This document shows, piece by piece, positions 49,768 to 59,140 of a DNA stretch of 64,000 bases (position 1 is the stretch's first letter; every line of letters starts with the position of its first letter). The notes beneath the pieces are model-generated. The model was not told the DNA's origin and did no database searches. It saw only the letters and a program-made list of their open reading frames with translations. A program made the translations under genes and the position numbers. Source of the DNA: Pontixanthobacter rizhaonensis (GTDB taxonomy: Bacteria; Pseudomonadota; Alphaproteobacteria; Sphingomonadales; Sphingomonadaceae); assembly GCF_012972675.1 (NCBI RefSeq), contig NZ_JABCRE010000002.1:1539001-1603000 (forward strand), in the 5' to 3' direction.

Positions 49768-50578
49768 TTTACCCCCTCTGCGCGAAATTATCGCAAGACA
49801 CGGGCTCAGTGCTTCCAAAGCGCTTGGCCAAAACTTCTTATTTGACGAGCAATTACTGGGCCGTATCGCCTCCATACCCGGTGACCTTGCCGACGTTGCG
49901 GTTCTGGAAATCGGCCCCGGACCCGGCGGCCTGACACGCGCTTTATTGCGGGCCGGAGCGCGCGTTACAGCTGTAGAAATGGATGAACGTTGCCTGCCAG
50001 CATTGGCCGAACTGAGCGAAGCGTTTCCGGGCAAGCTCAGCGTGATCCACGGCGATGCAATGAAGCTTGATCATGATGCTCTTATGGGTGAACCCTATGC
50101 AATCGCATCTAATCTGCCATATAATGTGGGCACCGCATTATTTGTAAAATGGCTAGGCGGACAATCATGGCCGCCGCTGTGGACCTCTCTCACCTTGATG
50201 TTCCAACAAGAGGTTGCACAGCGGATCGTATCGGCTCCTGGCAACAGTAAATTCGGCCGCCTTGCCGTGCTCGCGCAATGGCGTGCCAACGCGGCTCTGT
50301 CTATGAAAGTGCACCGGAGCGCATTCACACCTCCCCCGAAAGTCATGAGCGCTATCGTCCATGTGACGCCCAATGATATGCCAGCAGGCGTTACCTTCAA
50401 GATGCTAGAGCAATTGACCGCCGCCGCATTCGGCCAGCGGCGCAAAATGCTAAGGCAAAGCGTAAAGTCTGTGAGCGGTGCATTGGAAGCATTGGATCGG
50501 CTGGGTGTCGATCCCACTCGGCGCGCGGAAACACTGTCAGTTGAAGAGATTGTTGAAATAGCCCGAGAATTGAGCTGA
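49760..50578 (+). CDS. rsmA: 16S rRNA dimethyladenosine transferase RsmA (KsgA)
   Basis: The 272-residue enzyme dimethylates two adjacent adenines near the 3' end of 16S rRNA. ALGQNFLFD is the N-terminal signature. The SAM-binding motif is LEIGPGPGGLTRALL, and NLPYNVGTALFVKW is motif IV with the NLPY catalytic segment. The C-terminal helical lid includes FGQRRKMLRQSVKS. The ATG at 49760 overlaps the pdxA end by eight bases; the open frame upstream is not needed. Confidence 0.95.
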   Translation: MPDLPPLREIIARHGLSASKALGQNFLFDEQLLGRIASIPGDLADVAVLEIGPGPGGLTRALLRAGARVTAVEMDERCLPALAELSEAFPGKLSVIHGDAMKLDHDALMGEPYAIASNLPYNVGTALFVKWLGGQSWPPLWTSLTLMFQQEVAQRIVSAPGNSKFGRLAVLAQWRANAALSMKVHRSAFTPPPKVMSAIVHVTPNDMPAGVTFKMLEQLTAAAFGQRRKMLRQSVKSVSGALEALDRLGVDPTRRAETLSVEEIVEIARELS

Positions 50579-50705
50579 TTAGCGGCATATCAGGCGCGCT
50601 TATCCCAGTATCTTGCCAACTATCATACACACATAGTTTGCGATTAAGGGGATTTCCTCTAACAGTCGACGAAACCCTATTCTAACCAAGGACCCTTGAC
50701 CAAAA

Positions 50706-51074
50706 ATGCCGTCATTTTCACAACCTAGTTTTCAAGAACGCACTCAAATGGCAGCAAAGGCCAAGCAGGCCGCACTTAAGAAACTCAAAGCCAAGCCCGA
50801 GCTGACGGAAGCAGAGCGCGAAGAGCGGAAAGCCGCAGCCGCAGCACGCGAAGAAGCCGCTGCAAAAAAGCGCGAAGAGAAACGCCTTGCCTTTGAAAAA
50901 GAGAAGGCTGAGCGCCAAGCCAGAAAAGAAGAAAAGGCCGCAGCAGAAGCTGAAGCAAAAGCTGCGGCGGAGGCTGCATCCGCCAAGCCCAAGCTGTCAG
51001 AAGAAGAGAAAAAAGCCGCTCGTGATGCGCGCTACGCAGCGCGGAAAGAACGGAAAAAGAAGAAAAAGCGGTAA
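50706..51074 (+). CDS. DUF6481-like Lys/Glu/Ala-rich protein
   Basis: The 122-residue protein begins MPSFSQPSFQERTQMAAKA and is then mainly one long charged helix of Ala, Lys, Glu and Arg, ending with a run of lysines. The N-terminal pattern SFQER followed by AAKAKQAALKKLKA matches what I know of DUF6481, a sphingomonad family of unknown function. It may bind nucleic acid through its basic C-terminus; that is inference. The stop codon lies inside the left arm of a terminator hairpin. Confidence 0.78.
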   Translation: MPSFSQPSFQERTQMAAKAKQAALKKLKAKPELTEAEREERKAAAAAREEAAAKKREEKRLAFEKEKAERQARKEEKAAAEAEAKAAAEAASAKPKLSEEEKKAARDARYAARKERKKKKKR

Positions 51075-51100
51075 TCGGATATATTCCGATCACCGTTTTT
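51069..51100 (+). terminator. Rho-independent terminator after DUF6481
   Basis: An 11-bp stem with one mismatch, CGGTAATCGGA (51069-51079) and TCCGATCACCG (51085-51095), with a five-base loop, is followed by five T. The DUF6481 stop codon lies in the left arm. Confidence 0.9.
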
Positions 51101-51132
51101 CCATACGCGGCACTTCCCTAAGGCCAAGGAAG

Positions 51133-53247
51133 CTACCCGGCCTTCTTCACCAATCGCCATTGATGCAATAGCGGTTCGGTGTAGCCGCTGGGTTGATCGG
51201 TGCCCTTGAACACCAGATCGCAGGCCGCCTTAAACGCCACACCATCCCAATTGCCTTTCATTGGTTCATAGGTAGGATCGCCCGCATTTTGCTGATCAAC
51301 CTTGGCAGCCATCCGCTTGAGCGACTCCATTACTTGGTCCGCTGTACACACTCCATGCAGCAACCAGTTGGCCATATGCTGCGACGAGATACGCAGCGTG
51401 GCCCTATCTTCCATTAAGCCGACATCATTGATGTCAGGTACTTTGGAGCAGCCAACACCTGCATCAATCCAGCGCACAACATAACCCAGCAAACCCTGTG
51501 CGTTATTGTCCAGCTCCTCCCGAATTTCCTCTTCAGACCAGTTCACACCCTGGGCCAGGGGAATGGCCAGTAGCGGCTCGAGGCCGGGGACATCGCCCAG
51601 TCCGCGCTGCACTTCAAAAACGTTTTTCTGATGGTAATGCAGGGCATGAAGGGTCGCTGCTGTTGGCGACGGCACCCATGCTGTGTTGGCACCAGCGTTC
51701 AAATGCCCGATCTTCTCGCGCATCATCTGGCCCATCAAATCGGGCGCAGCCCACATACCCTTGCCGATCTGCGCTTTACCCGAAAGGCCGTGGCGCAAAC
51801 CAATGCCAACATTGCGCGCTTCATAGGCGGTGAGCCATGCAGAGGACTTCATTTCGGCTTTACGGACCATCGGGCCAGCTTGCATCGATGTATGTATCTC
51901 GTCACCCGTCCGATCGAGAAAGCCGGTGTTGATGAACACGATGCGGTCTTTCACCGCATGGATACAGGCAGCAAGATTGGCGCTGGTACGGCGTTCTTCA
52001 TCCATCACGCCGACTTTGATCGTGTGACGGGCCAAGCCGAGCAAATCTTCTACGGCATCGAACAAATCATTCGTAAAGCCGCATTCTTCCGGCCCGTGCA
52101 TTTTTGGTTTTACGATATAGATTGAACCATGCCGTGAATTGCCGAATTTGGCATGATCTTCAACGTCTATCGTACTGATAGCGCTAGTGAATACAGCATC
52201 CATGATCCCTTCGGGGATCTCGCTGCCATCGGGCAAATGGATCGCTGGATTGGTCATCAAATGACCAACATTGCGCACAAACATCAAACTGCGGCCTGCT
52301 AGAGAGCTCTGCGCACCATCAGGCGCGGTGAAGTCTTTATCGCCAGCCAGCTTACGCGTCTGTGTCTTGCCGCCTTTTTGGAAACTTTCTTCCAGATCGC
52401 CGCGGATCACCCCTAGCCAATTGGTATAGGCCAGCAGCTTGTCTTCCGCGTCAACGGCAGCCACCGAATCTTCACAGTCAGCAATGGTGGTCAGCGCGCT
52501 TTCCAAAACGATGTCTGCGATGTTCAAAGGATCGTCACGGCCAATCGGGTGATTGGCATCGAATACAACTTCGATATGCAAACCGTTTGACTTGAACAGC
52601 CGTCCATTGGCGGTTGCACCGACATATTGACCATTATCGGCAATCGGTACGAAACACCCCTGCCCATCGGCAAATTCGGTTAAATCCGCCCAACTGCCGG
52701 ACGCCAGCGGCACTGCCTCATCCAGAAATTTGCGGCCGGCAGCGATTACGGCTGCCCCGCGAACGGGACAATATCCGGCCTGCTCCGCAGCGGGGGCATC
52801 CTCTAGCGCATCAGTACCATAGAACGCATCATACAAGCTGCCCCAACGCGCATTGGCGGCATTGAGCAGAAAACGAGCGTTCAGGATTGGCACCACCAAT
52901 TGCGGCCCCGCCATAGTCGCAATTTCTGCGTCGACATTTTGCGTGTCGACCACAAAAGCACCCGGTTCCGGGACCAGATAACCAACTTCTTCCAGAAAAG
53001 TCTTATAAGCCTTCGCGTCGTGCGGCTGACCTTTATGCTGCCTGTGCCAGCTATCGATCTGCCGTTGCAGCATCTCGCGCTTGTTTAACAATTGCGCGTT
53101 GCGCGGGGCAAACCGGTCAAGAAGTGCCGCAAAGCCAGTCCAGAACGTGTCAACATCCCGGCCCAGCGGCGCGAGAACTTCGCGTTCCAGAAATTCCGCC
53201 AGCTTTTTGTCGATCTTCAGGCCGGCACGGGTTGCGATATCACTCAT
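51133..53247 (-). CDS. glcB: Malate synthase G
   Basis: GlcB (704 residues) condenses glyoxylate with acetyl-CoA. The start is ATG 53247, preceded by a GAGGAC ribosome site; an in-frame extension of four residues is possible. [10 protein letters not shown]-like text, seen here as [17 protein letters not shown], is an N-terminal hallmark. The metal-binding region includes [15 protein letters not shown] and [36 protein letters not shown] is the catalytic segment. It faces convergently toward DUF6481. Isocitrate lyase is not visible in the window. Confidence 0.96.
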   Translation of the reverse strand: MSDIATRAGLKIDKKLAEFLEREVLAPLGRDVDTFWTGFAALLDRFAPRNAQLLNKREMLQRQIDSWHRQHKGQPHDAKAYKTFLEEVGYLVPEPGAFVVDTQNVDAEIATMAGPQLVVPILNARFLLNAANARWGSLYDAFYGTDALEDAPAAEQAGYCPVRGAAVIAAGRKFLDEAVPLASGSWADLTEFADGQGCFVPIADNGQYVGATANGRLFKSNGLHIEVVFDANHPIGRDDPLNIADIVLESALTTIADCEDSVAAVDAEDKLLAYTNWLGVIRGDLEESFQKGGKTQTRKLAGDKDFTAPDGAQSSLAGRSLMFVRNVGHLMTNPAIHLPDGSEIPEGIMDAVFTSAISTIDVEDHAKFGNSRHGSIYIVKPKMHGPEECGFTNDLFDAVEDLLGLARHTIKVGVMDEERRTSANLAACIHAVKDRIVFINTGFLDRTGDEIHTSMQAGPMVRKAEMKSSAWLTAYEARNVGIGLRHGLSGKAQIGKGMWAAPDLMGQMMREKIGHLNAGANTAWVPSPTAATLHALHYHQKNVFEVQRGLGDVPGLEPLLAIPLAQGVNWSEEEIREELDNNAQGLLGYVVRWIDAGVGCSKVPDINDVGLMEDRATLRISSQHMANWLLHGVCTADQVMESLKRMAAKVDQQNAGDPTYEPMKGNWDGVAFKAACDLVFKGTDQPSGYTEPLLHQWRLVKKAG

Positions 53248-53435
53248 TGAAGTCCTCACAGGTCAAAATGCCCCGGCTGAAAGCACGGCGCAGAATTGGG
53301 TTGGTTCTGTCTGGGGAGGACATCTGCGATATGGCTGCACTCGCTACGAATTGCAATGATTTTGCCCACATGGTTTTCACTTGGCTGGTTCTTCAGGGTT
53401 GGACTGCCCAGCACACCAAGCTAGAACAGTTTCAT

Positions 53436-54647
53436 ATGAAACAACTCACACCCACGCAAAGCGCCTTGATCGACCCGATTGATGGGGCCGATATGCTGGA
53501 GAATGCGCAGGAATGGAGCGCCATTAACACCGGTACAGCAAACCTCGATGGCTTAAAACAACAAGCAAGCGCCCTCGCCTCCGCTTTCGCAGCATTGCCC
53601 GGTGACGTGGCTTTGGTTGATCCTGCACCAGTTACCGCCATGGGCTCCGACGGAGTAGAGTTTGAGAAAGCCCACGGGCAGCATCTGACCGTTAGCGTAC
53701 GCCCTGATGCGGAACGGCGCCTATTGCTTACCGGTCATATGGATACGGTATTCCCTCAGGATCACTCTTTCCAAAGCCAAACGTGGTTGGACGATGATAC
53801 TCTCAACGGCCCCGGCCTGGCTGATATGAAAGGCGGGATTGCTGTATTCCTCCATGCTCTTTTGGCCTTTGAACACAGCGATGTGGCACATAAGATTGGC
53901 TATGATATTTTGGTCAATTCGGACGAGGAAACAGGATCGCTTGCATCCGCCCCTCTGATTGAGAAAATGGCAGCCGGTAAATATGCTGCCCTGACCTTTG
54001 AACCGGCAGCGCTGCCGGATGGTACCTTGGCCCATGCCCGGGGCGGTAGCGGTAATTACTCGCTGATTGTTTCCGGGCTTTCCGCCCACGCTGGCCGCAA
54101 CCCGCAAGATGGCCGCAATGCAATTGTGGCGGCCGCCGCGCTGGTGCTGGGATTGAAACAGATCCAGACAGATGAATGCCCGATCAACCCCGCGAAGATT
54201 GAAGGCGGTGCAGCCAATAATGTGGTCCCGGACCATGCCGTTTTGCGGTTCAACATTCGCCCCAAAAGCCCAGATGCTGCGGCGGCGTTTGAAAGCGCGC
54301 TCGCCAGCCTGATTGGCGATGTTCAACAAACCCATGAGGTTTCAATCCACAAACATGGCGGCATTTCCCGCCCCCCAAAGCCGGTTGACCGCAAAGCGCA
54401 GGCCTTGTTCGATTTGGTTCGTGAATGCGGGGCATCGCTGGGTCAGGACATACAATGGCAATCAACCGGCGGAGTGTGCGATGGTAATAATATCGCATCC
54501 TGCGGTGTACCTGTCGTCGATACGATGGGTGTTCGCGGCGGATCAATCCATTCGCCAGATGAATTTATGATTGTGTCTTCATTGCCGGAACGGGCCGCCT
54601 TGTCTGCCCTTGTTATCCACCGGCTTGCTTCGGGAGAAAGCCTGTGA
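53436..54647 (+). CDS. M20-family metallohydrolase (astA-linked)
   Basis: The 403-residue product is a dinuclear zinc hydrolase of the ArgE/DapE/CPG2 type. His101 and Asp103 lie in LLLTGHMDTVFP, Asp130 in GPGLADMKGG, and the catalytic Glu164/Glu165 in NSDEETGS. A dimerisation domain starts near residue 200 with GGSGNYSLIVSGLSAHAG. I chose the ATG at 53436 because the family begins at MKQLTPTQSALI; an ATG at 53370 is in frame. The stop overlaps the GTG start of astA (GTGA), so it belongs to the ast operon. It may replace AstE, the succinylglutamate desuccinylase. Confidence 0.85.
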   Translation: MKQLTPTQSALIDPIDGADMLENAQEWSAINTGTANLDGLKQQASALASAFAALPGDVALVDPAPVTAMGSDGVEFEKAHGQHLTVSVRPDAERRLLLTGHMDTVFPQDHSFQSQTWLDDDTLNGPGLADMKGGIAVFLHALLAFEHSDVAHKIGYDILVNSDEETGSLASAPLIEKMAAGKYAALTFEPAALPDGTLAHARGGSGNYSLIVSGLSAHAGRNPQDGRNAIVAAAALVLGLKQIQTDECPINPAKIEGGAANNVVPDHAVLRFNIRPKSPDAAAAFESALASLIGDVQQTHEVSIHKHGGISRPPKPVDRKAQALFDLVRECGASLGQDIQWQSTGGVCDGNNIASCGVPVVDTMGVRGGSIHSPDEFMIVSSLPERAALSALVIHRLASGESL

Positions 54648-55660
54648 GTTTCCGCCTTCGTGCCGCGCGAGCATCCGATCTGGAACCGCTTTATGAAATG
54701 GCCAAACTGACCGGAGGCGGTTTCACCAATTTGCCGCCAGACCGCACAGCCTTGGGCGCAAAACTGGAACGCGCTGCCGAAGCATTCGGGCGCGATGACA
54801 ACAAACTGGGCGACGACCAGTTTGTATTGGTGCTGGAAAACCGTGAAACCGGCGATGTACGCGGCACTTGCCAGCTGTTTACAACAGTCGGACAGCAATG
54901 GCCGTTTTACTCCTACAGAATGACAACGCTGACCCAGCATTCGCAAGAGCTGGACCGCACGGTCCGCGCAGAAATGCTTAGCCTGGTGACCGATCTGGAA
55001 GGAGCGAGCGAAGTCGGCGGATTGTTCCTGCACCCGAATGAACGGGCTGGCGGGCTTGGCCTATTACTTGCGCGTAGCCGCTATGTGTTCATCGCCATGC
55101 ACCGCGCCCGTTTCGCAGATCGCATTCTGGCCGAACTGCGCGGTATTATCGACGATCGCGGCGGGTCACCATTTTGGGACGGCGTCGCTGGCCGGTTTTT
55201 CGGTATGAGCTTTCAGGAAGCCGACTATTTCAACGCCATCAACGGCAATCAATTCATCGCGGATTTGATGCCCAAGCACCCCGTCTACATCGCGATGTTG
55301 TCAGACGATGCACGCAGCGTAATCGGCTTGCCCCATCCCACTGGCCGTGCCGCCATGCGGATGCTGGAGAATGAAGGTTTCGCCGCCGAAGGATATGTCG
55401 ATATTTTCGATGGCGGCCCAACCATGACCGCGCGCACCGATGCCGTGAAAAGCATATCCGATTCCGCTTCAGCCACAGTCTCATCGATTGATCTAGAAGA
55501 GGGTGAGAAAGCGCTGGTCGCCACTGGTAGACTCACCGATTTTCGTTGCTGCTACGGGATAAGAGAATTGCTGGAGGATGGCAGCATTGCGCTAGATTCT
55601 CAGGCAGCAGACACGCTCGACGTGGCTGTTGGTGATACTGTTTGGAGCGTGGCCCGGTGA
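54644..55660 (+). CDS. astA: Arginine N-succinyltransferase
   Basis: AstA (338 residues) starts the arginine succinyltransferase pathway by joining succinyl-CoA to arginine. The GTG start overlaps the M20 stop. The N-terminal acyltransferase-like domain shows RAARASDLEPLYEMAKLTGGGFTNLP and GGLFLHPNERAGGLGLLLARSRY. The interior GSPFWDGVAGRFFGMSFQEAD is a family signature. The C-terminal domain ends DTVWSVAR and overlaps astB as GTGA. A single intact chain with normal length. Confidence 0.95.
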   Translation: MSFRLRAARASDLEPLYEMAKLTGGGFTNLPPDRTALGAKLERAAEAFGRDDNKLGDDQFVLVLENRETGDVRGTCQLFTTVGQQWPFYSYRMTTLTQHSQELDRTVRAEMLSLVTDLEGASEVGGLFLHPNERAGGLGLLLARSRYVFIAMHRARFADRILAELRGIIDDRGGSPFWDGVAGRFFGMSFQEADYFNAINGNQFIADLMPKHPVYIAMLSDDARSVIGLPHPTGRAAMRMLENEGFAAEGYVDIFDGGPTMTARTDAVKSISDSASATVSSIDLEEGEKALVATGRLTDFRCCYGIRELLEDGSIALDSQAADTLDVAVGDTVWSVAR

Positions 55661-56904
55661 GCGTAGTCGAAATCAATTTTGATGGCTTGGTCGGCCCCAG
55701 TCACAATTATGCCGGGCTTAGCCTGGGCAATTTGGCCGCAACCAAGAATGCGGGCGAAACCTCCTACCCGCGGGCAGCCGCGTTGCAGGGGTTGGCTAAA
55801 ATGACAGCCAATAGGGGGCTCGGTCTGGCGCAGGGCTTTCTGCTCCCGTTGCCGCGCCCGAATAATGCGTTGACGGCCGCTTTAGCAGTGGACCAAACCG
55901 CTGATCCTGCTCTTTTGCGCGCCGCATGGTCTGCCAGCTCTATGTGGACAGCCAATGCAGCCACGGTCAGCCCGGCCAGCGATACGACTGACGGCAAGTG
56001 CCACCTTACTGCCGCCAATTTGACGACGATGCTGCACCGCGGACAAGAATGGCCCGATACAGTCAAACAACTGCGGATCGCGTTCGGCAACCAGAACCAT
56101 TTCGCAGTTCATGACGCTGTTCCGATGAGCTTTGGTGATGAAGGGGCCGCCAACCATATGCGGTTCTGCACAGGCCATAGCTCAGCCGGGGTGGAAGTGT
56201 TTGTATATGGCAAGACTGGCGGCAAATTTCCTGCCCGGCAGCATGAGCAAGCCAGCCGTGCCGTGGCAAGGCTCAATCAACTGGATCCGGAACGTGCGGT
56301 CTTCATCGAACAAAACCCTGATGCGATTGCCGCAGGTGCGTTCCATAATGATGTCGTCGCAGTTGCCAATGAGCGAGTGCTATTCACTCACGGACAAGCC
56401 TTTGCCGACCAGCAAAGCGCATATGAGGCTATTCGAGCCAAATTCCCTGAACTCGAAATTGTCGAAGTGCCCGCAGAAGCGGTTAGCTTGGCAGAGGCTA
56501 TCAGCACCTATTTGTTCAACTCACAGCTAGTCACTCTGCCCGATGGCGGGATGGAATTGATCGCGCCAGAAGAGGCAAAGACAGAGGCGGTTCTTCGTTG
56601 GGCCGAGAATGCTACAGGCGGCAATAAAGCCATCCGCGCCATTCGCTTCGTGGATGTCCGCCAGAGCATGGCCAATGGCGGCGGCCCGGCTTGCCTACGG
56701 CTTCGCGTGGTCGCTGATCCGGCCCATGTCGATCCCCGATTTCTTCTTGATGATGCCAAGGAAGAGCTGCTCGGCAATGTCATCAGTGACCATTGGCCGG
56801 AAGAAATCGCCCCCGATCAGGTAGGTGACACTGCGCTTGCAAACCGTATCATTGCGGCACGCCATGCCGCGTTAACCGCGTTAGGGCTGCCAGAACTAAG
56901 TTAA
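55657..56904 (+). CDS. astB: N-succinylarginine dihydrolase
   Basis: AstB (415 residues from GTG 55657) hydrolyses succinylarginine to succinylornithine, CO2 and ammonia. It is an amidinotransferase-fold enzyme. The N-terminus EINFDGLVGPSHNYAGLS is diagnostic, as is MWTANAATVSPASDTTDGKCH. The catalytic triad residues fall in FHNDVVAVANERVLFTH and in GGGPACLRLRVV, with the nucleophilic Cys in the latter. An in-frame ATG at 55642 inside astA is less likely. Of the pathway, only astA and astB are in the window; astC, astD and astE are not. Confidence 0.96.
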   Translation: MSVVEINFDGLVGPSHNYAGLSLGNLAATKNAGETSYPRAAALQGLAKMTANRGLGLAQGFLLPLPRPNNALTAALAVDQTADPALLRAAWSASSMWTANAATVSPASDTTDGKCHLTAANLTTMLHRGQEWPDTVKQLRIAFGNQNHFAVHDAVPMSFGDEGAANHMRFCTGHSSAGVEVFVYGKTGGKFPARQHEQASRAVARLNQLDPERAVFIEQNPDAIAAGAFHNDVVAVANERVLFTHGQAFADQQSAYEAIRAKFPELEIVEVPAEAVSLAEAISTYLFNSQLVTLPDGGMELIAPEEAKTEAVLRWAENATGGNKAIRAIRFVDVRQSMANGGGPACLRLRVVADPAHVDPRFLLDDAKEELLGNVISDHWPEEIAPDQVGDTALANRIIAARHAALTALGLPELS

Positions 56905-57021
56905 CGCGCTGGACGCGTGAACTTCCATCGCTAAAATCAACTTCGGATTAACCACTAAGACTCGCTGTGCCGCCCTATCGCCGGGGTCCAGCCGCGAGCA
57001 AAGGTTAAGGAAGAGGGCGTA

Positions 57022-57264
57022 ATGTTGAAGAAGATCGGTAGGCTATTTGTCATTAAGACGAAGGTAGAGGCCTATCTGATTATCTATGCTCTGGCGCTGG
57101 GTTCCACGGCGCGCGGCGCGCAATACCTGACCGAATATCCCGGTTGGGGCGGTAAACTGCTGTTTCTCGCGACGACCGGCGCAGTATTTTTGGCAGGCGC
57201 CAAAATTCTCGATTGCCTGCGAATGGAAGGAGAGGCGTCCGGCGCTGAAAAGGCTGAAGCCTAA
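57022..57264 (+). CDS. Small membrane protein of unknown function
   Basis: The 80-residue product begins with a basic N-terminus (MLKKIGRLFVIKTKVEAYL). It has two hydrophobic segments, about 18-33 (weak) and 44-64 (LLFLATTGAVFLAGAKIL), and ends with a Glu/Ala-rich tail. It has an AAGGAAGAGG ribosome site eight bases upstream. I do not recognise a named family. It lies between astB and the 3' end of the oppositely transcribed tmRNA gene. Confidence 0.7.
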   Translation: MLKKIGRLFVIKTKVEAYLIIYALALGSTARGAQYLTEYPGWGGKLLFLATTGAVFLAGAKILDCLRMEGEASGAEKAEA

Positions 57265-57295
57265 ACCATCTATCCACTCGCAACTACGAGAAGGC

Positions 57296-57509
57296 GGTTC
57301 TGTTGCTAGGCCCCCGGGTCTCTTTGAGTCTGGGGGGATGAACGTCGTACTCAACGGCACGCACCGCTCTTTCCATCAGGGTAAGGTGGGGGGTTCTGTT
57401 GCTAGGCCCCCGGGTTTTTTTGAGTCGGGGGGGATGAACGTCGTACTCAACGGCACGCACTGCTCTTTCTATCAGGGTAAGGTGGGGGGTTCTGTTGCTA
57501 GGCCCCCCC
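57296..57509. repeat. 96-bp tandem repeat carrying the tmRNA 3'-end hairpin
   Basis: Two full 96-bp units (57296-57391 and 57392-57487) differ at about five positions. A partial third copy (57488-57509) lies at the 3' end of ssrA. On the minus strand each unit contains GGGGGCCTAGCAACAGAACC and a C-run/G-run pair that can form competing hairpins. The units lie just downstream of the tmRNA coding piece. They look like duplications of its 3' end. Confidence 0.85.
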
Positions 57510-57815
57510 AGGCCCCCGGAATCCGCTTCTGTTGCCCGGTGGGTCCAACCGCGCTTAAGCTTTGTAAAGTCCGGCCGTTAGGCCATCAAATTACGCTGCG
57601 AGAGCGAGTGCGTCGTTATCGTTTGCACTTATAAAAATGAGCTTTTTACGGGAATTCTCAACCCGGGCAAAAACAATGCTTTTCGGCACACGTCGATCCT
57701 AGTTCGGCCCCGTCAGGAACGGCCTCCACTCTTATCAATCAAGAGTGTCTGCCGCTTTTGGTGGAGCCGCCGGGTACTGCCCCCGGGTCCGTTATGCTTA
57801 TTGCACACTGCAATT
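57488..57815 (-). ncRNA. ssrA: Two-piece (circularly permuted) tmRNA
   Basis: On the minus strand the acceptor piece comes first and ends CGGCTCCACCA at 57759. A 47-base intervening segment with a CACTCTT/AAGAGTG hairpin follows. The coding piece then starts GGGGCCGAACTAGGATCGAC at 57711. The 7-bp acceptor stem pairs GGGGCCG with CGGCTCC. It includes the G3-U70 wobble recognised by alanyl-tRNA synthetase. The tag ORF is at 57591-57626 and encodes ANDNDALALAA plus a TAA stop; the ANDN start and ALAA end are typical of proteobacterial tmRNA tags. tmRNA rescues stalled ribosomes. The 5' end of the acceptor piece and the exact 3' end of the coding piece are estimates. Confidence 0.93.
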
Positions 57816-57831
57816 TATCGCCATATCCAGC

Positions 57832-57868
57832 AAAAAGCCGGCACCGACTCATATAGTCGATCCCGGCT
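57832..57868 (-). terminator. Terminator of mscL
   Basis: On the minus strand AGCCGG pairs with CCGGCT (57836-57841 and 57863-57868). An inner GACT/AGTC pair adds to it, and a run of five T follows. It lies 67 bases after the mscL stop and just before the tmRNA gene, so ssrA probably has its own promoter. Confidence 0.85.
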
Positions 57869-57934
57869 TAATGTGAAGTGTATCCCGCACCCGAAGATAT
57901 CAGGAGGGCGTTCAGGCCCTTATTTTAAAGTCTG

Positions 57935-58357
57935 TTACTTCTTCAAAGCATCGCGGATTTCGGTCAGCAATTCGATCTCTGTCGGACCAGCTGGCGCTTC
58001 TTCTTCCGCAGGCTTTTCATATTTCGCTTGGATCTTGTTCACGTAACGCACGAGCATAAAGATCACGAAGGCGAGGATCACGAAATTGATGATCGATGTG
58101 ATGAATGCACCATAAGCCAATACATTGGCACCAGCTTCGCGCGCTGCTTCCAATGACATGCCCGCTTCAACTTCACCGCTCAGCACGATGTATTTGCTGC
58201 TGAAATCAACATCGCCAAAGATCAGACCGACCAGCGGCATGATGACATCGGCTGTCAATGACGCGACAATAACGCCAAAAGCGCTAGCGATGATGACCGC
58301 AACGGCCAATTCCATGACATTGCCCTTGGCAATGAAGTCTTTAAATTCTGCGAGCAT
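57935..58357 (-). CDS. mscL: Large-conductance mechanosensitive channel
   Basis: The 140-residue protein forms a homopentameric emergency-release valve of the inner membrane. The N-terminal KDFIAKGNVMELAVAVIIASAF contains the amphipathic helix and TM1. TM2 is FITSIINFVILAFVIFMLVRYVN. The C-terminal cytoplasmic helix is ELLTEIRDALKK. Family length is normal. Periplasmic loop sequence is typical of alphaproteobacteria. A terminator follows. Confidence 0.97.
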   Translation of the reverse strand: MLAEFKDFIAKGNVMELAVAVIIASAFGVIVASLTADVIMPLVGLIFGDVDFSSKYIVLSGEVEAGMSLEAAREAGANVLAYGAFITSIINFVILAFVIFMLVRYVNKIQAKYEKPAEEEAPAGPTEIELLTEIRDALKK

Positions 58358-58526
58358 AACACCCCCCGTTTGGTTAATATTGGGCGCCCCATGCCATCAA
58401 AACTGCACGCTGCCAAGCGCCCTGCGCACCTTGAAACAATAGTTTACCGTGCTATCTTAGTAATACAGATATGACAGGCCTTGTCTGCGCCTGCATCTCA
58501 TCGATTTTCTTGGGGAGCCATTAGAC

Positions 58527-59132
58527 ATGAAATTGACCTTTATCCCGCGCGCCGCGCTTGCCGCTGCTGCTGCTATGACCTTGTCCGCTTGCGGCATTAA
58601 CTCTGTTCCTACTGCGGAAGAAAACGCCAAAGCAAAATGGGCTGATGTGGAGGCACAATTCCAGCGCCGCGCCAATCTGATCCCCAATCTGGCAGAGATC
58701 GTCAAAGGCGCATCAGAGAATGAGCGCTCTATTCTGACCGAAGTCACTGAAGCACGCGCAAAAGCGACCAGCGTCAACGTCTCCGCCGATGATCTGGGCG
58801 ATCCCGACAAAATGGCTGAACTTGCTGCCGCACAAGGGCAGATGAGCCAAGGCATTGGCCGATTGCTAGCCAGCTTTGAAGCCTATCCAAACATTCAGTC
58901 AAACCAGAACTATCTGTCATTTCAAAGCCAGTTCGAAGGTACAGAAAACCGCATCGCAGTTGCCTTGCGCGATTATAACGAGGCAGTGCGCCAGTATAAC
59001 ACCACCATCCGCACCTTCCCCGACACTATCGGCGCGAATTTGATCCACGGGGCAGAACCGCTGGTACCCTATTCTGCCGTCACCGAAGGCGCTGAAGCGG
59101 CACCAACAATCGATATGACTTCGGGTAGCTGA
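58527..59132 (+). CDS. LemA-family lipoprotein
   Basis: The 201-residue product has a lipoprotein signal ending LSAC with Cys22. The LemA coiled-coil domain starts with DVEAQFQRRANLIPNLAEIV and includes ENLSFQ-like text seen here as QNYLSFQSQFEGTENRI. The function of LemA proteins is not known. The gene opens a LemA-TPM-TPM series of co-transcribed genes, a combination seen widely in bacteria. Confidence 0.92.
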   Translation: MKLTFIPRAALAAAAAMTLSACGINSVPTAEENAKAKWADVEAQFQRRANLIPNLAEIVKGASENERSILTEVTEARAKATSVNVSADDLGDPDKMAELAAAQGQMSQGIGRLLASFEAYPNIQSNQNYLSFQSQFEGTENRIAVALRDYNEAVRQYNTTIRTFPDTIGANLIHGAEPLVPYSAVTEGAEAAPTIDMTSGS

Positions 59133-59140
59133 TCTTAGCA

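Noticed and set aside
57296-57509. A possible CRISPR array.
   Set aside because: The units are 96 bp, contiguous and without variable spacers, and no cas gene is present.
57338-57634. A plus-strand open frame crossing the 96-bp repeats and the tmRNA gene.
   Set aside because: It runs antisense to a structured RNA, its sequence repeats because of the DNA repeat, and it has no credible start region.
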